29,278 bases of DNA, from positions 1 through 29,278 of the IMG/VR virus record IMGVR_UViG_3300042894_002115; one strand, 5' to 3'. The notes beneath the pieces were generated by a model that ran no database searches, was not told the DNA's origin, and saw only the letters and a program-made list of their open reading frames with translations. The translations under genes and the position numbers were made by a program. Each line of letters begins with the position of its first letter. Within the stretch, counting starts at the first letter, position 1. This DNA is from a virus. Shown piece by piece: positions 22,583-28,089 of this stretch.

Positions 22583-22732
22583 ATGACTGAAGAACCGAAA
22601 ATTACCAGGCTGCCTCGCAACGGTCCCAAGAAAGGTCAATCCATGTCGGCATGGCTTTATGGGAAATCTTTCGGGGACAAAAAATGGCAACAAAAAATTA
22701 ACGAATCAGCAAAAACAAAGAAACAAAAATGA
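22583..22732 (+). CDS. small basic hypothetical protein (49 aa)
   Basis: ATG 22583 lies one base after the upstream stop. The product begins MTEEPKITRLPRNGPKKGQS and continues MSAWLYGKSFGDKKWQQKIN, ending in a Lys-rich tail. About a quarter of its residues are Lys. It overlaps the next gene by four bases (ATGA). No family recognised; a role in binding nucleic acid is possible on charge alone. Confidence 0.65.
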   Translation: MTEEPKITRLPRNGPKKGQSMSAWLYGKSFGDKKWQQKINESAKTKKQK

Positions 22733-23049
22733 AAATCTACGCACCTGAACTTAGCGGCACCTACGTCTGGCAAGTCGCTGACCCCAAAAGCTCCAAGACC
22801 AGCTTTGCTCCGTCAAAAAGCATGAACCCACCACCCAACTGCTGCTACGGGCACCCTTTGGGGCGCTACGACTCAGATGGTTGCTACTGGACGTTTTGCC
22901 CTAATGCAGGCGAGGACGCGATCGACAAGCGCAGCAGGGGGCGTTACATGAAACATCCTCAAGCTGAAGAGGAAAAGAACCTGGCGATCAAAGAAAAGGT
23001 TTGGGGTCGCCTTGAAAACTTTGGCTCTTACAAAGAGACGGAATTCTGA
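22729..23049 (+). CDS. hypothetical cysteine-containing protein (106 aa)
   Basis: From ATG 22729 the product reads MKIYAPELSGTYVWQVADPK, then PPPNCCYGHPLGRYDSDGCY with W and FCPNAG. Four Cys and a His within residues 38-60 (CC, GH, C, C) could bind zinc. The C-terminal part is charged and helical (EEEKNLAIKEKVWGRLE). No family recognised. It sits between a small basic protein and a small acidic one in the early operon, with overlapping ends. Confidence 0.7.
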   Translation: MKIYAPELSGTYVWQVADPKSSKTSFAPSKSMNPPPNCCYGHPLGRYDSDGCYWTFCPNAGEDAIDKRSRGRYMKHPQAEEEKNLAIKEKVWGRLENFGSYKETEF

Positions 23050-23051
23050 AC

Positions 23052-23276
23052 ATGGAACTCGCATTTGAACGCACTGGTGTCATGCTCACCTTGAGACGTG
23101 GCCTGAATAAGGGTTACTGGACAGTGGAGGACCTCGACGTTCTTCCTCCTGGTAGTCAGTTGAACCTTGACGAATACAAAAAGTACCTTGTTGAGACTGA
23201 TTCGCAATTGCAAATACCGCGTTATCGCAACCTGCTCAGAGATGAAGATTTCCTTGACACAGACATAATCCTGTGA
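23052..23276 (+). CDS. small hypothetical protein (74 aa)
   Basis: From ATG 23052, three bases after the previous stop, the product has MELAFERTGVMLTLRRGLNK, a Leu/Pro turn (DVLPPGSQLNLDEYKKYL) and an acidic end (LLRDEDFLDTDIIL). There is no membrane segment. The TGA overlaps the nuclease start (GTGA), so the two are coupled; small genes directly upstream of phage RecB-like nucleases can be cofactors, but this one has no recognised relatives. Confidence 0.65.
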   Translation: MELAFERTGVMLTLRRGLNKGYWTVEDLDVLPPGSQLNLDEYKKYLVETDSQLQIPRYRNLLRDEDFLDTDIIL

Positions 23277-24004
23277 CACTCGTTACCATTCCAGGAAACA
23301 GTCGCGAGCCTGTGCCCCTGCAGCGTCTGCCACTTATACAGCGCAACCCTGTAGGACAGCCGCGTTACTACTGGAATGAAACACGCCCTGACCTGCGTTA
23401 CAGCAGCATCACCAGCATCCTGTCAGCAACGCAATCAGAAGCCACACGTCAAGCCCTAAGGCGCTGGAAGGCAAAGATCATTGCTGAGGGTGGTGATCCT
23501 GATGAGACACGTGATCAGGCCGCTCGTCGAGGTGCTGCGATTCACGACTGGTTTGAGCAGTTCCTGCTGAAGCAGAACCCTGAAATCCCTGAAGCGATCG
23601 CCCCCTGGTGCGAGAACATCATCAAGGCTCCTCTGTGGGAGTACCTGGATCACGTGGTCTGCACTGAGCATCAGGTCTGCAGTCATGAAGGCACCGTGCC
23701 TTTTGCTGGCACCCTTGACGCGCTGCTCAAGATCAACGGTGAGTTCTGCCTGTTTGACCTGAAGACGAAAGCCCCTAACAAGGCCAAGCCGACACGGCAG
23801 ATCAGCGATGAGGCCATGTGTCAGATGCAGGCGTACAGGATCTGCCTGGCTGAGAACTACGGGATTCAAGTGCAACGATTCATTGCGCTGTATGCCTTCC
23901 CTGATCAGCCTGCCTTCCCTGTGGCCGCAAGCAAGGAAGAGCTTTCTCGGCATGAGACTCATTGGACTCAAAGACTTTCAGCATTTGCGCTGCAAAACCC
24001 TTGA
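23273..24004 (+). CDS. RecB/Cas4-like PD-(D/E)XK nuclease
   Basis: This 243-residue protein is a likely exonuclease that resects DNA ends for the annealing protein. PD-(D/E)XK elements are in order: H91 in RGAAIHDWFEQF (motif I helix), D149 in FAGTLDALL (motif II), D162-x-K164 in CLFDLKTKA (motif III), then a QMQAY motif at about 184-188. The start codon is GTG 23273, overlapping the upstream stop. Its length suits phage exonucleases of this group rather than full RecB. No four-cysteine iron-sulfur cluster typical of many Cas4 proteins is apparent, although several Cys occur (C113, C130, C136). With the SSAP and RusA it completes a phage recombination set. Confidence 0.85.
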   Translation: MTLVTIPGNSREPVPLQRLPLIQRNPVGQPRYYWNETRPDLRYSSITSILSATQSEATRQALRRWKAKIIAEGGDPDETRDQAARRGAAIHDWFEQFLLKQNPEIPEAIAPWCENIIKAPLWEYLDHVVCTEHQVCSHEGTVPFAGTLDALLKINGEFCLFDLKTKAPNKAKPTRQISDEAMCQMQAYRICLAENYGIQVQRFIALYAFPDQPAFPVAASKEELSRHETHWTQRLSAFALQNP

Positions 24005-24030
24005 CGCCTACAGCTAGGGGTGTAGAGTAT

Positions 24031-24219
24031 GTGGGTGCCAAGGGACAGGTCCCCATCCTCGTCCTTCATGACGGCACCCCAATCGCAAGAATTACTTCTG
24101 ACTTCGGCGGCTTTGCTGTCTGGTTAGTTGATCCCCTCGTCCCCGGTTGGGCTACACATCGTCGTACTTTCGACTCTCTTGCCGATGCACAACACTTCAT
24201 CAACCTCTACCTGCTATGA
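24031..24219 (+). CDS. small hypothetical protein (62 aa)
   Basis: I favour GTG 24031, after AGGGG about a dozen bases upstream, giving MGAKGQVPILVLHDGTPIAR, an ITSDFGGFAVWLVDPLVPGW strand region and a final helix (DSLADAQHFINLYLL). ATG 23962 would overlap the nuclease by 43 bases and adds unlikely residues. The pattern strand-strand-helix with DG..IARI.S... and a terminal hydrophobic helix looks like a small alpha/beta domain, but I know no family. The stop overlaps the next ATG. Confidence 0.6.
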   Translation: MGAKGQVPILVLHDGTPIARITSDFGGFAVWLVDPLVPGWATHRRTFDSLADAQHFINLYLL

Positions 24220-24428
24220 ACACAAAACGCTATTACTTTGAGATCAAATCAGCCAACGTGATTGACTACGTTGAGGCATTGAGTTTCGTTGACGCAAAAC
24301 GTCGCGCTGCTCATGAGTACATGGAGTTCTGGAATCAAATTCGTTGGTTCGACACCTCAGACCCTGAACCCACAAACGAATCCCTGTCACCTGAAGCTCA
24401 AGAACAATGCGCTCAACTTTTTTTCTGA
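24216..24428 (+). CDS. small hypothetical protein (70 aa)
   Basis: ATG 24216 overlaps the preceding stop (ATGA). The product starts MNTKRYYFEIKSANVIDYVE, then ALSFVDAKRRAAHEYMEFWN and an acidic Pro/Ser end. The order strand, helix with DAKRRA, Trp-rich helix resembles small phage domains that begin with a Y.F.I strand and an A.S..DAK.....Y segment, which occur widely in phage genomes without assigned function. The last 22 bases overlap the 24407 gene. Confidence 0.65.
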   Translation: MNTKRYYFEIKSANVIDYVEALSFVDAKRRAAHEYMEFWNQIRWFDTSDPEPTNESLSPEAQEQCAQLFF

Positions 24429-24556
24429 TCCTTGCCTTCGCAATCGCTTTCCTTGTTGACACTCAATCGCTTAACAATGACAGACAACTATCAGCGCAGT
24501 GCCGAGAACTCGTTGCGCGTACTAGCCCGGCTCAAGCAGCAACAGCGTGCCCTTGA
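24407..24556 (+). CDS. possible small membrane/secreted protein (49 aa), overlapping neighbours
   Basis: An ORF from ATG 24407 to TGA 24554-24556 encodes MRSTFFLILAFAIAFLVDTQ followed by a polar tail with two Cys (SAQCRELVART and the final ACP). The first 17 residues form a convincing signal or membrane segment. It overlaps the gene before by 22 bases and the gene after by 80, which weakens it, but it fills the otherwise empty 48-bp gap. Small overlapping membrane genes are common in phage early regions. Confidence 0.4.
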   Translation: MRSTFFLILAFAIAFLVDTQSLNNDRQLSAQCRELVARTSPAQAATACP

Positions 24557-24821
24557 AACAGAAATCAAGGATCTCCAGGCCCAACTCACGCAACACGTTC
24601 TTGCAGGCGACCTGGATCACCTCAAGACAGACGCTGACAACACCTACAAATGCGACGACATCAACTTCGTCTACAGCAAAGGTCGTGTCACGTATGACTA
24701 CAGCGATTGCCAGGAAGTGCTTGATGCACAAGAAACACTCAAGTCACTGCAATCAACAGCAGTCGCATTGAGTCGCGCTACAGAAAAGATCGGTGCACCT
24801 TTCTGGACAGTTAGGGCTTGA
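24477..24821 (+). CDS. hypothetical coiled-coil protein (114 aa)
   Basis: From ATG 24477 the product begins MTDNYQRSAENSLRVLARLK and has a 35-residue coiled coil (QQQRALETEIKDLQAQLTQH). Residues 60-85 form a strand region (INFVYSKGRVTYDYSDCQEV), followed by a helix (DAQETLKSLQSTAVALSRA) and an end in GAPFWTVRA. This layout, with coiled coil, Y-S-x-G-R strand, helix and a terminal PFWT(V/I)R, is one I recall from small phage proteins of unknown role. No membrane or catalytic motif is visible. Confidence 0.7.
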   Translation: MTDNYQRSAENSLRVLARLKQQQRALETEIKDLQAQLTQHVLAGDLDHLKTDADNTYKCDDINFVYSKGRVTYDYSDCQEVLDAQETLKSLQSTAVALSRATEKIGAPFWTVRA

Positions 24822-24828
24822 TCTCAAA

Positions 24829-25080
24829 ATGCAATCCACGTCAACTAACACAATGGAAGACTTCAACCCAATCGACCTCGTTGCTTACGCAATTGATCAG
24901 CAAACATCTCCTGACATCACTGAACTGCGTCGTAAACAAGCCAGGGCAGCAATGGACAAAATCTGCGACATCCTTGAACGCGCTATGCAAAACGACGACG
25001 GCTTCGCCCCTGATGGCCACACTGTCGTCAATGCCATGCGTCTCATCGCTCGCACCCCGTCTGAATTCATCTACATGTGA
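24829..25080 (+). CDS. hypothetical helical protein (83 aa)
   Basis: ATG 24829 gives MQSTSTNTMEDFNPIDLVAY; a second ATG at 24853 would trim eight residues. The rest is helical: TELRRKQARAAMDKICDILE and HTVVNAMRLIARTPSEF. It shows no motif I recognise. The stop overlaps the GTG start of the large DNA-binding protein that follows, so its product is made with that regulator. Confidence 0.65.
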   Translation: MQSTSTNTMEDFNPIDLVAYAIDQQTSPDITELRRKQARAAMDKICDILERAMQNDDGFAPDGHTVVNAMRLIARTPSEFIYM

Positions 25081-25829
25081 CCTTGAAGCATCAAGTACTT
25101 CGCCCTCGTCAATGCATCATCTGCAACACTGAATTCATCCCTCAGTTCATCTCGAAAGGGCGGCTCACATCACGCGAAACATGCTCATTTCATTGTCATC
25201 GCCTGCACAACGCACGCACACGTGCACCCTGGACAAGAGGTGACCTTGAACTGCTTCATTCACTTGCAGAGTCACTCCCGATCAAAATGCTTTGCGGCAT
25301 CTTCAACGCAAAAGCAAAACAAAATCAAAGGCCACAGCGTTCACCCGCTGCAATTAAGGCGCGTCTGTCAACTCTTGGCTACTCTTTTGAGCCACGACAC
25401 AGCACCTACACGATTTCGTCATTGGCGCGACTGTTGAACTGCTCAAAGGATGCGGTTTCTTACTGGCGTAAGTTGGGCCTCAAAACCACAAAGTCAGCTA
25501 GAAACCCAAAAGCCAAGGTTTACATTCGCATTGAAGATGTGCGTCAATTTGCACGCAAACGCCCTGAGTTGTTTGGCGGGTTTGATCGTGACGCCCTGTT
25601 CATTATTTTTGAAAATATGGACATGGTTGAAAAAATCCTTGAGGCCTACCCCAAGCGCAATTGGGGCATCGCAGAGAAGCAACCTGTGCGTTGCATTGAA
25701 ACTGGTGTTGTCTACAGCTCATATGTAGAAGCTGCTCGTGCGTTCTTTGTCACACGTAGCGGCATTTACAAAGCTGTCACAACTGGCTGCTGCGCAAACA
25801 ATCATCACTTCGAAAAAGTCAACCCATGA
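25077..25829 (+). CDS. multi-domain DNA-binding protein: Cys-rich, SANT-like, MerR-like HTH, NUMOD-like
   Basis: This 250-residue protein strings four DNA-binding-type regions together. Residues 13-44 hold a zinc-finger-like cluster (C13-x2-C16 and C36-x3-C40 with H41/H44). Residues 50-102 look like a SANT/Myb-type HTH (PWTRGDLELLHSLAESLP ... RSPAAIKARLSTLGY). Residues 110-163 look like a MerR/HTH_17 winged helix (YTISSLARLLNCSKDAVSYW). Residues 203-247 match the NUMOD pattern seen beside homing nucleases (CIETGVVYSSYVEAARAF then RSGIYKAVTTG). No nuclease motif is visible. It may be a transcription regulator or a homing-nuclease derivative that has lost its catalytic part. The GTG start overlaps the previous stop. 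Confidence 0.8.
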   Translation: MTLKHQVLRPRQCIICNTEFIPQFISKGRLTSRETCSFHCHRLHNARTRAPWTRGDLELLHSLAESLPIKMLCGIFNAKAKQNQRPQRSPAAIKARLSTLGYSFEPRHSTYTISSLARLLNCSKDAVSYWRKLGLKTTKSARNPKAKVYIRIEDVRQFARKRPELFGGFDRDALFIIFENMDMVEKILEAYPKRNWGIAEKQPVRCIETGVVYSSYVEAARAFFVTRSGIYKAVTTGCCANNHHFEKVNP

Positions 25830-26155
25830 GCGGTCGTACATGCCCTGAATGCCACGCGACAAAGATCAACGTGATCGAGTCACACCTGACGTTCAACAAT
25901 CAAGCAAAGCGCATCAGGCGTCGTTGCATTGCCTGCAAACACAGTTGGACAACATACGAAGTCACGCAAGAAACGCTCGATAAGTACAAGGTGCTGCAAC
26001 AGAAGCTCGACTTCCTGCGCACGCATTTGTTCAGTGAAGGCAACGTCTTTGATTGTCACAACTGCACACAATGGGAGAACGATCACTGCTCCCTAGATAT
26101 CCCTGAAGCTGGTGGTTCCTTCGCCTCTGAGTGCTCCTACTACTACAAAGCATGA
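25826..26155 (+). CDS. NrdR-like zinc ribbon protein with a second Cys cluster (109 aa)
   Basis: Residues 4-47 look very like the zinc ribbon of the ribonucleotide reductase repressor NrdR: CPEC (C6, C9), VIESHLTF, RIRRRCIACKHSWTTYEV (C34, C37). In NrdR this ribbon is followed by an ATP-cone; here it is followed instead by a coiled helix (LDKYKVLQQKLDFLRTHL) and another four-Cys site at 77-103 (FDCHNCTQWENDHC, then EC). The full protein is therefore a ribbon-helix-ribbon architecture, which may bind NrdR-type DNA boxes or act as a transcription factor. It overlaps the gene before by four bases and the second ribbon by four. Confidence 0.8.
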   Translation: MSGRTCPECHATKINVIESHLTFNNQAKRIRRRCIACKHSWTTYEVTQETLDKYKVLQQKLDFLRTHLFSEGNVFDCHNCTQWENDHCSLDIPEAGGSFASECSYYYKA

Positions 26156-26352
26156 AACACACCTGCTCCTCCTGCGGCGGCGATAACCTGCGAGTTATCA
26201 AAACCTACCCAAGCCCTGACTTCACACTTCGTCACATCAAGTGCACAGATTGCGGCACCAGCATCTACACGCACGAATACATCCTGCAACGCAGCGAATA
26301 CTATTGGCAAAGAGTCAACGGCAAAACACGCCTCAAACTCAAAACTGAATGA
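26152..26352 (+). CDS. second zinc ribbon protein, NrdR-like in pattern (66 aa)
   Basis: ATG 26152 overlaps the preceding stop. The product has MKHTCSSCGGDNLRVIKTYP (C5, C8, then the VIKTY strand) and RHIKCTDCGTSIYTHEYI (C31, C34, then YTHEY). The spacing C-x2-C-x22-C-x2-C, the VI strand and the T.E pair parallel the first ribbon, suggesting an old duplication. The C-terminal tail is basic (RVNGKTRLKLK). Probably DNA- or RNA-binding; no enzyme motif. Confidence 0.72.
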   Translation: MKHTCSSCGGDNLRVIKTYPSPDFTLRHIKCTDCGTSIYTHEYILQRSEYYWQRVNGKTRLKLKTE

Positions 26353-26798
26353 ACAAGACGTTCTCTTGGAATACGATCGGCATCCCTGCTCCTCAAGGCA
26401 GCAAACGACACGTTGGTAACGGGCGCCTGATCGAGTCCTGCAAGGCCCTGAAACCTTGGCGTGAGCAGTGCATTGCCGATGCCTTGTCCCTGTCAATCCC
26501 AACGATCCATGGCCCTGTCAGCATCTCCCTCGTGTTTCGCTTTCAGCGCCCCAAATCGCACTACAACAACAAAGGGCAACTCAAGCCCAATGCCCCGCAG
26601 TACAAGACCAGCAAGCCTGACATCGACAAACTTGCTCGTGCAATCCTCGACAGCCTCACTCTCGCAAGGGTTATCCAGGATGATGCTCAGTGCTTTCTGC
26701 TCACAGCACAGAAGCGCTTCTGCGTCGCGCAGGAACCCCCTGGCGTCATGATCACAGTCATGGACCTTGAGCACGAGGCCCGCTGTGATGTGGTATAA
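26349..26798 (+). CDS. rusA: RusA-type Holliday junction resolvase
   Basis: This 149-residue protein should cut four-way DNA junctions formed in recombination or replication. It shows the family start (GIPAPQGSKRHVG), the acidic catalytic elements KPDIDKLARAILDSL (D91, D93, D101) and VIQDDAQ (D111, D112), and a final strand (PPGVMITVMD). RusA proteins from phages are typically 120-150 residues and act as dimers. The ATG overlaps the previous stop; the gene's last codons overlap a promoter-like TGGTATAAT. It is the last gene of the rightward early operon and pairs logically with the SSAP and nuclease upstream. Confidence 0.9.
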   Translation: MNKTFSWNTIGIPAPQGSKRHVGNGRLIESCKALKPWREQCIADALSLSIPTIHGPVSISLVFRFQRPKSHYNNKGQLKPNAPQYKTSKPDIDKLARAILDSLTLARVIQDDAQCFLLTAQKRFCVAQEPPGVMITVMDLEHEARCDVV

Positions 26799-26799
26799 T
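26791..26799 (+). promoter_or_regulatory. extended -10 promoter TGGTATAAT
   Basis: TGG directly followed by TATAAT (26794-26799) is an extended -10 promoter; the -35 position has no strong match, which is usual for this class. It overlaps the RusA stop (TAA 26796-26798). Transcripts would start near 26805 and meet the terminator at 26814-26857 almost at once. Confidence 0.6.
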
Positions 26800-26813
26800 T
26801 CATTTGCGATTGG

Positions 26814-26857
26814 GCGCCCCGGACTTGAGGCATTGGCTTCACCGGGGTGTTTTTTTT
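26814..26857 (+). terminator. strong rho-independent terminator
   Basis: CCCCGG (26817-26822) pairs with CCGGGG (26842-26847), extended outward by G-T and C-G pairs, and inward by TGAGGC pairing with GCTTCA around ATTG. Eight T bases follow at 26850-26857. This should end the early operon efficiently. It also lies between the promoter at 26791 and the next gene. Confidence 0.9.
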
Positions 26858-26880
26858 ATGCTGTGTCAAAAGGAGGCAGC

Positions 26881-27678
26881 ATGATCACGATCGAATTCGA
26901 CCCCAAGAACATCATCGGGAAGATCACTGAACTGCAGCGCATTCAGATCCCACGTGCAGGCGCATTGGCGCTCAATCAAGCTGTCTTTGCAACGACGCAA
27001 GAGCTGAAATCACAAGCCAAGAACACGTTCAACAATCCTGTCCCGTTCACCCAGAACGCATTCCTGTACAAGAAAGCATCGCCTGAGCTGCTCGAAGCCA
27101 AAATCTTCATTCGTGATGAGGCGCCTAAAGGCAACCCACCTGCCAAATACCTGCTCCCACAGATCTACGGTGGCAAGTATTACCCCACACGCTTCCAGGG
27201 TGCCCTGTTAAACACCGTTGTGGAGCTGTCAAACGGGCGCTCATCACAGGTCGGTCAACGCGGCAAGGTCATGCTCGCCAACCTGAGAAGCCCCAAGACA
27301 CGTGTGAATCAGTACGGGAACATGAGTCCTGGTCAGTACACGCAGATTCTTTCGGCACTGCGCGGTAACGTCAGTTCTGCTGACATCTACGGGCGCCCCG
27401 GAACAGGTGAAGCATCCCTGAACCCTAAAAGCTTGAGTAAGTACATCTATCTGGACGAGGAGGAGATCTACGAGCCGTACTTCAGGCGTCGTTTCACCAA
27501 CTCACCCAAGCCTGGTATTTACTTTGTCGATCGCCAGCGTTCAGGGCTGCGTTACTACCGCGTCATGACTGAGACGGCCCTCCCGACTTACAGCGGTAAG
27601 TTCAAGTTCCTCGACATCGCACGATCGAGCGTTGAGCGTGAATTTGCAAAAAACTTTTCACGAATCGTTTTGCGTTGA
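26881..27678 (+). CDS. probable virion-associated protein (265 aa)
   Basis: ATG 26881 follows a perfect AAAGGAGG site. The product starts MITIEFDPKNIIGKITELQR and contains ALNQAVFATTQELKSQAKNT, then NPVPFTQNAFLYKKASP, a DEAPKGNPPAKYLLPQIYGG segment and TRFQGALLNTVV. Many phage genomes carry a protein with this order (Ala-Leu-Asn helix, P.P(F/Y)T.NA, GK(G/N)PPAKYL.P...GG, (K/R)RFE.AL), usually among head or tail genes and unnamed. Here it stands alone after a terminator, not beside the tail module. It may begin another late transcription unit. It overlaps no neighbour and is followed by the repeat region. Confidence 0.65.
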   Translation: MITIEFDPKNIIGKITELQRIQIPRAGALALNQAVFATTQELKSQAKNTFNNPVPFTQNAFLYKKASPELLEAKIFIRDEAPKGNPPAKYLLPQIYGGKYYPTRFQGALLNTVVELSNGRSSQVGQRGKVMLANLRSPKTRVNQYGNMSPGQYTQILSALRGNVSSADIYGRPGTGEASLNPKSLSKYIYLDEEEIYEPYFRRRFTNSPKPGIYFVDRQRSGLRYYRVMTETALPTYSGKFKFLDIARSSVEREFAKNFSRIVLR

Positions 27679-27770
27679 AGTTCTTGCGGCAGTTCGGTTT
27701 AAGGTGCTCAGTTCTTGCAAGAGGTCGGTTTAAGAAAACCTCGAAGTTCTTGCAAGGGGTCGGTTTAAGG
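27679..27770 (+). repeat. three 26-bp direct repeats (iteron-like)
   Basis: Copies at 27679-27704, 27710-27735 and 27745-27770 share AGTTCTTGC, then a variable four to six bases, then (G)TCGGTTTAAG. Copies two and three differ at only two positions. Spacing is 31 and 35 bp. Copies two and three contain the palindrome CTTGCAAG. The repeats follow the stop of the 265-residue gene directly and begin a 408-bp stretch without a credible gene (27679-28086). Confidence 0.85.
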
Positions 27771-27801
27771 CGATTTTTGTACCGGAGCGACCCTGGTTTA
27801 G

Positions 27802-27832
27802 GTACAAATGTACTATAGTGCAAATGTACTAT
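27802..27832 (+). repeat. 12-bp tandem repeat with GTAC palindrome
   Basis: CAAATGTACTAT occurs at 27805-27816 and 27821-27832. The first copy lies in the palindrome GTACAAATGTAC (27802-27813). TGTACTATAG (27809-27818) has an exact inverted partner CTATAGTACA at 27921-27930. GTAC occurs repeatedly up to 28084. Confidence 0.7.
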
Positions 27833-27863
27833 TATGCGGCAATGCGCATACAGCACTAATGCA

Positions 27864-27882
27864 ATTGAGAGTCGGTCTCAAT
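27864..27882. promoter_or_regulatory. operator-like dyad ATTGAGA-5-TCTCAAT
   Basis: A perfect 7-bp inverted repeat, ATTGAGA (27864-27870) and TCTCAAT (27876-27882), separated by five bases. The TTGAG/CTCAA half-sites match those in the divergent control region at 21884-21911 and a 13-bp palindrome at 21213-21225, so a single DNA-binding protein could recognise all three. Confidence 0.6.
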
Positions 27883-27938
27883 GGTGCTGAGTAGTACGGC
27901 TGAACTGCAGTACACTTGGCCTATAGTACAAATCTTCC

Positions 27939-28012
27939 AGGGATCACCTGTACTACTTTGTATAATGAAACATAAGAATAAATTATGATAAGAAAAGCTA
28001 CAGGCGATCCCT
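27939..28012. repeat. 14-bp inverted repeat around an AT-rich core
   Basis: AGGGATCACCTGTA (27939-27952) and TACAGGCGATCCCT (27999-28012) are complementary at 13 of 14 positions. The 46-bp interval holds TATAAT (27961-27966) and an A/T-rich stretch (CATAAGAATAAATTATGATA, 27971-27990). This could be a promoter between two operators or the unwinding element of a replication origin. Confidence 0.75.
27958..27966 (+). promoter_or_regulatory. promoter-like -10 box TTGTATAAT
   Basis: A consensus TATAAT lies at 27961-27966 inside the AT-rich core, with TTG just before it but no clear -35 box. A rightward transcript would begin near 27973 and cover the 28087 and 28250 genes. A second TATAAT lies at 28031-28036. 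Both are weaker than the 26791 promoter. Confidence 0.4.
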
Positions 28013-28020
28013 ATCGACAG

Positions 28021-28078
28021 GGTGCGGCCGTATAATTTGTGCAGGTCGCGGGTTCCGCGCCAATTTTCCAATCGCACC
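28021..28078 (+). other. possible structured RNA leader with a GC hairpin
   Basis: GGTGCG (28021-28026) is complementary to CGCACC (28073-28078), enclosing a perfect hairpin CGCGG-GTT-CCGCG (28047-28059). The segment GCAGGTCGCGGGTTC (28041-28055) resembles a tRNA T-arm but the following bases do not complete one. It ends just upstream of the ATG at 28087. Confidence 0.4.
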
Positions 28079-28089
28079 TAGTACAAATG
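28065..28089 (+). repeat. duplicated leader element, copy 1
   Basis: TTTCCAATCGCACC, three bases, then TACAAATG, in which the last three bases are the start codon of the 28087 gene. Copy 2 lies at 28412-28435, also ending in a start codon. A GC-rich hairpin precedes both copies. Neither has a Shine-Dalgarno sequence. Confidence 0.75.

Noticed and set aside
23273-24004. Cas4 as a CRISPR adaptation protein
   Set aside because: The nuclease motifs fit, but no array or other cas gene is present, and the neighbours are phage recombination and replication genes.
24001-24028. A promoter TTGACG-16-TAGAGT before the 24031 gene
   Set aside because: Spacing is acceptable but the -10 box is poor and the site is inside the end of a coupled early operon; not strong enough to list.
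27679-27770. Short CRISPR-like array of three repeats
   Set aside because: The units follow each other with spacers of only 5 and 9 bp, there are no unique 30-40 bp spacers, and no cas genes apart from a generic RecB-like nuclease 4 kb away.
27808-27894. A 28-codon ORF starting at TACAAATG in the repeat region
   Set aside because: It begins at a motif shared with real starts but has no ribosome site, no protein-like composition and overlaps a palindrome; I regard it as chance.
28010-28080. A tRNA gene
   Set aside because: A T-arm-like piece and a 6-bp closing stem exist, but there is no anticodon arm or D-arm, and the T-loop is not completed.
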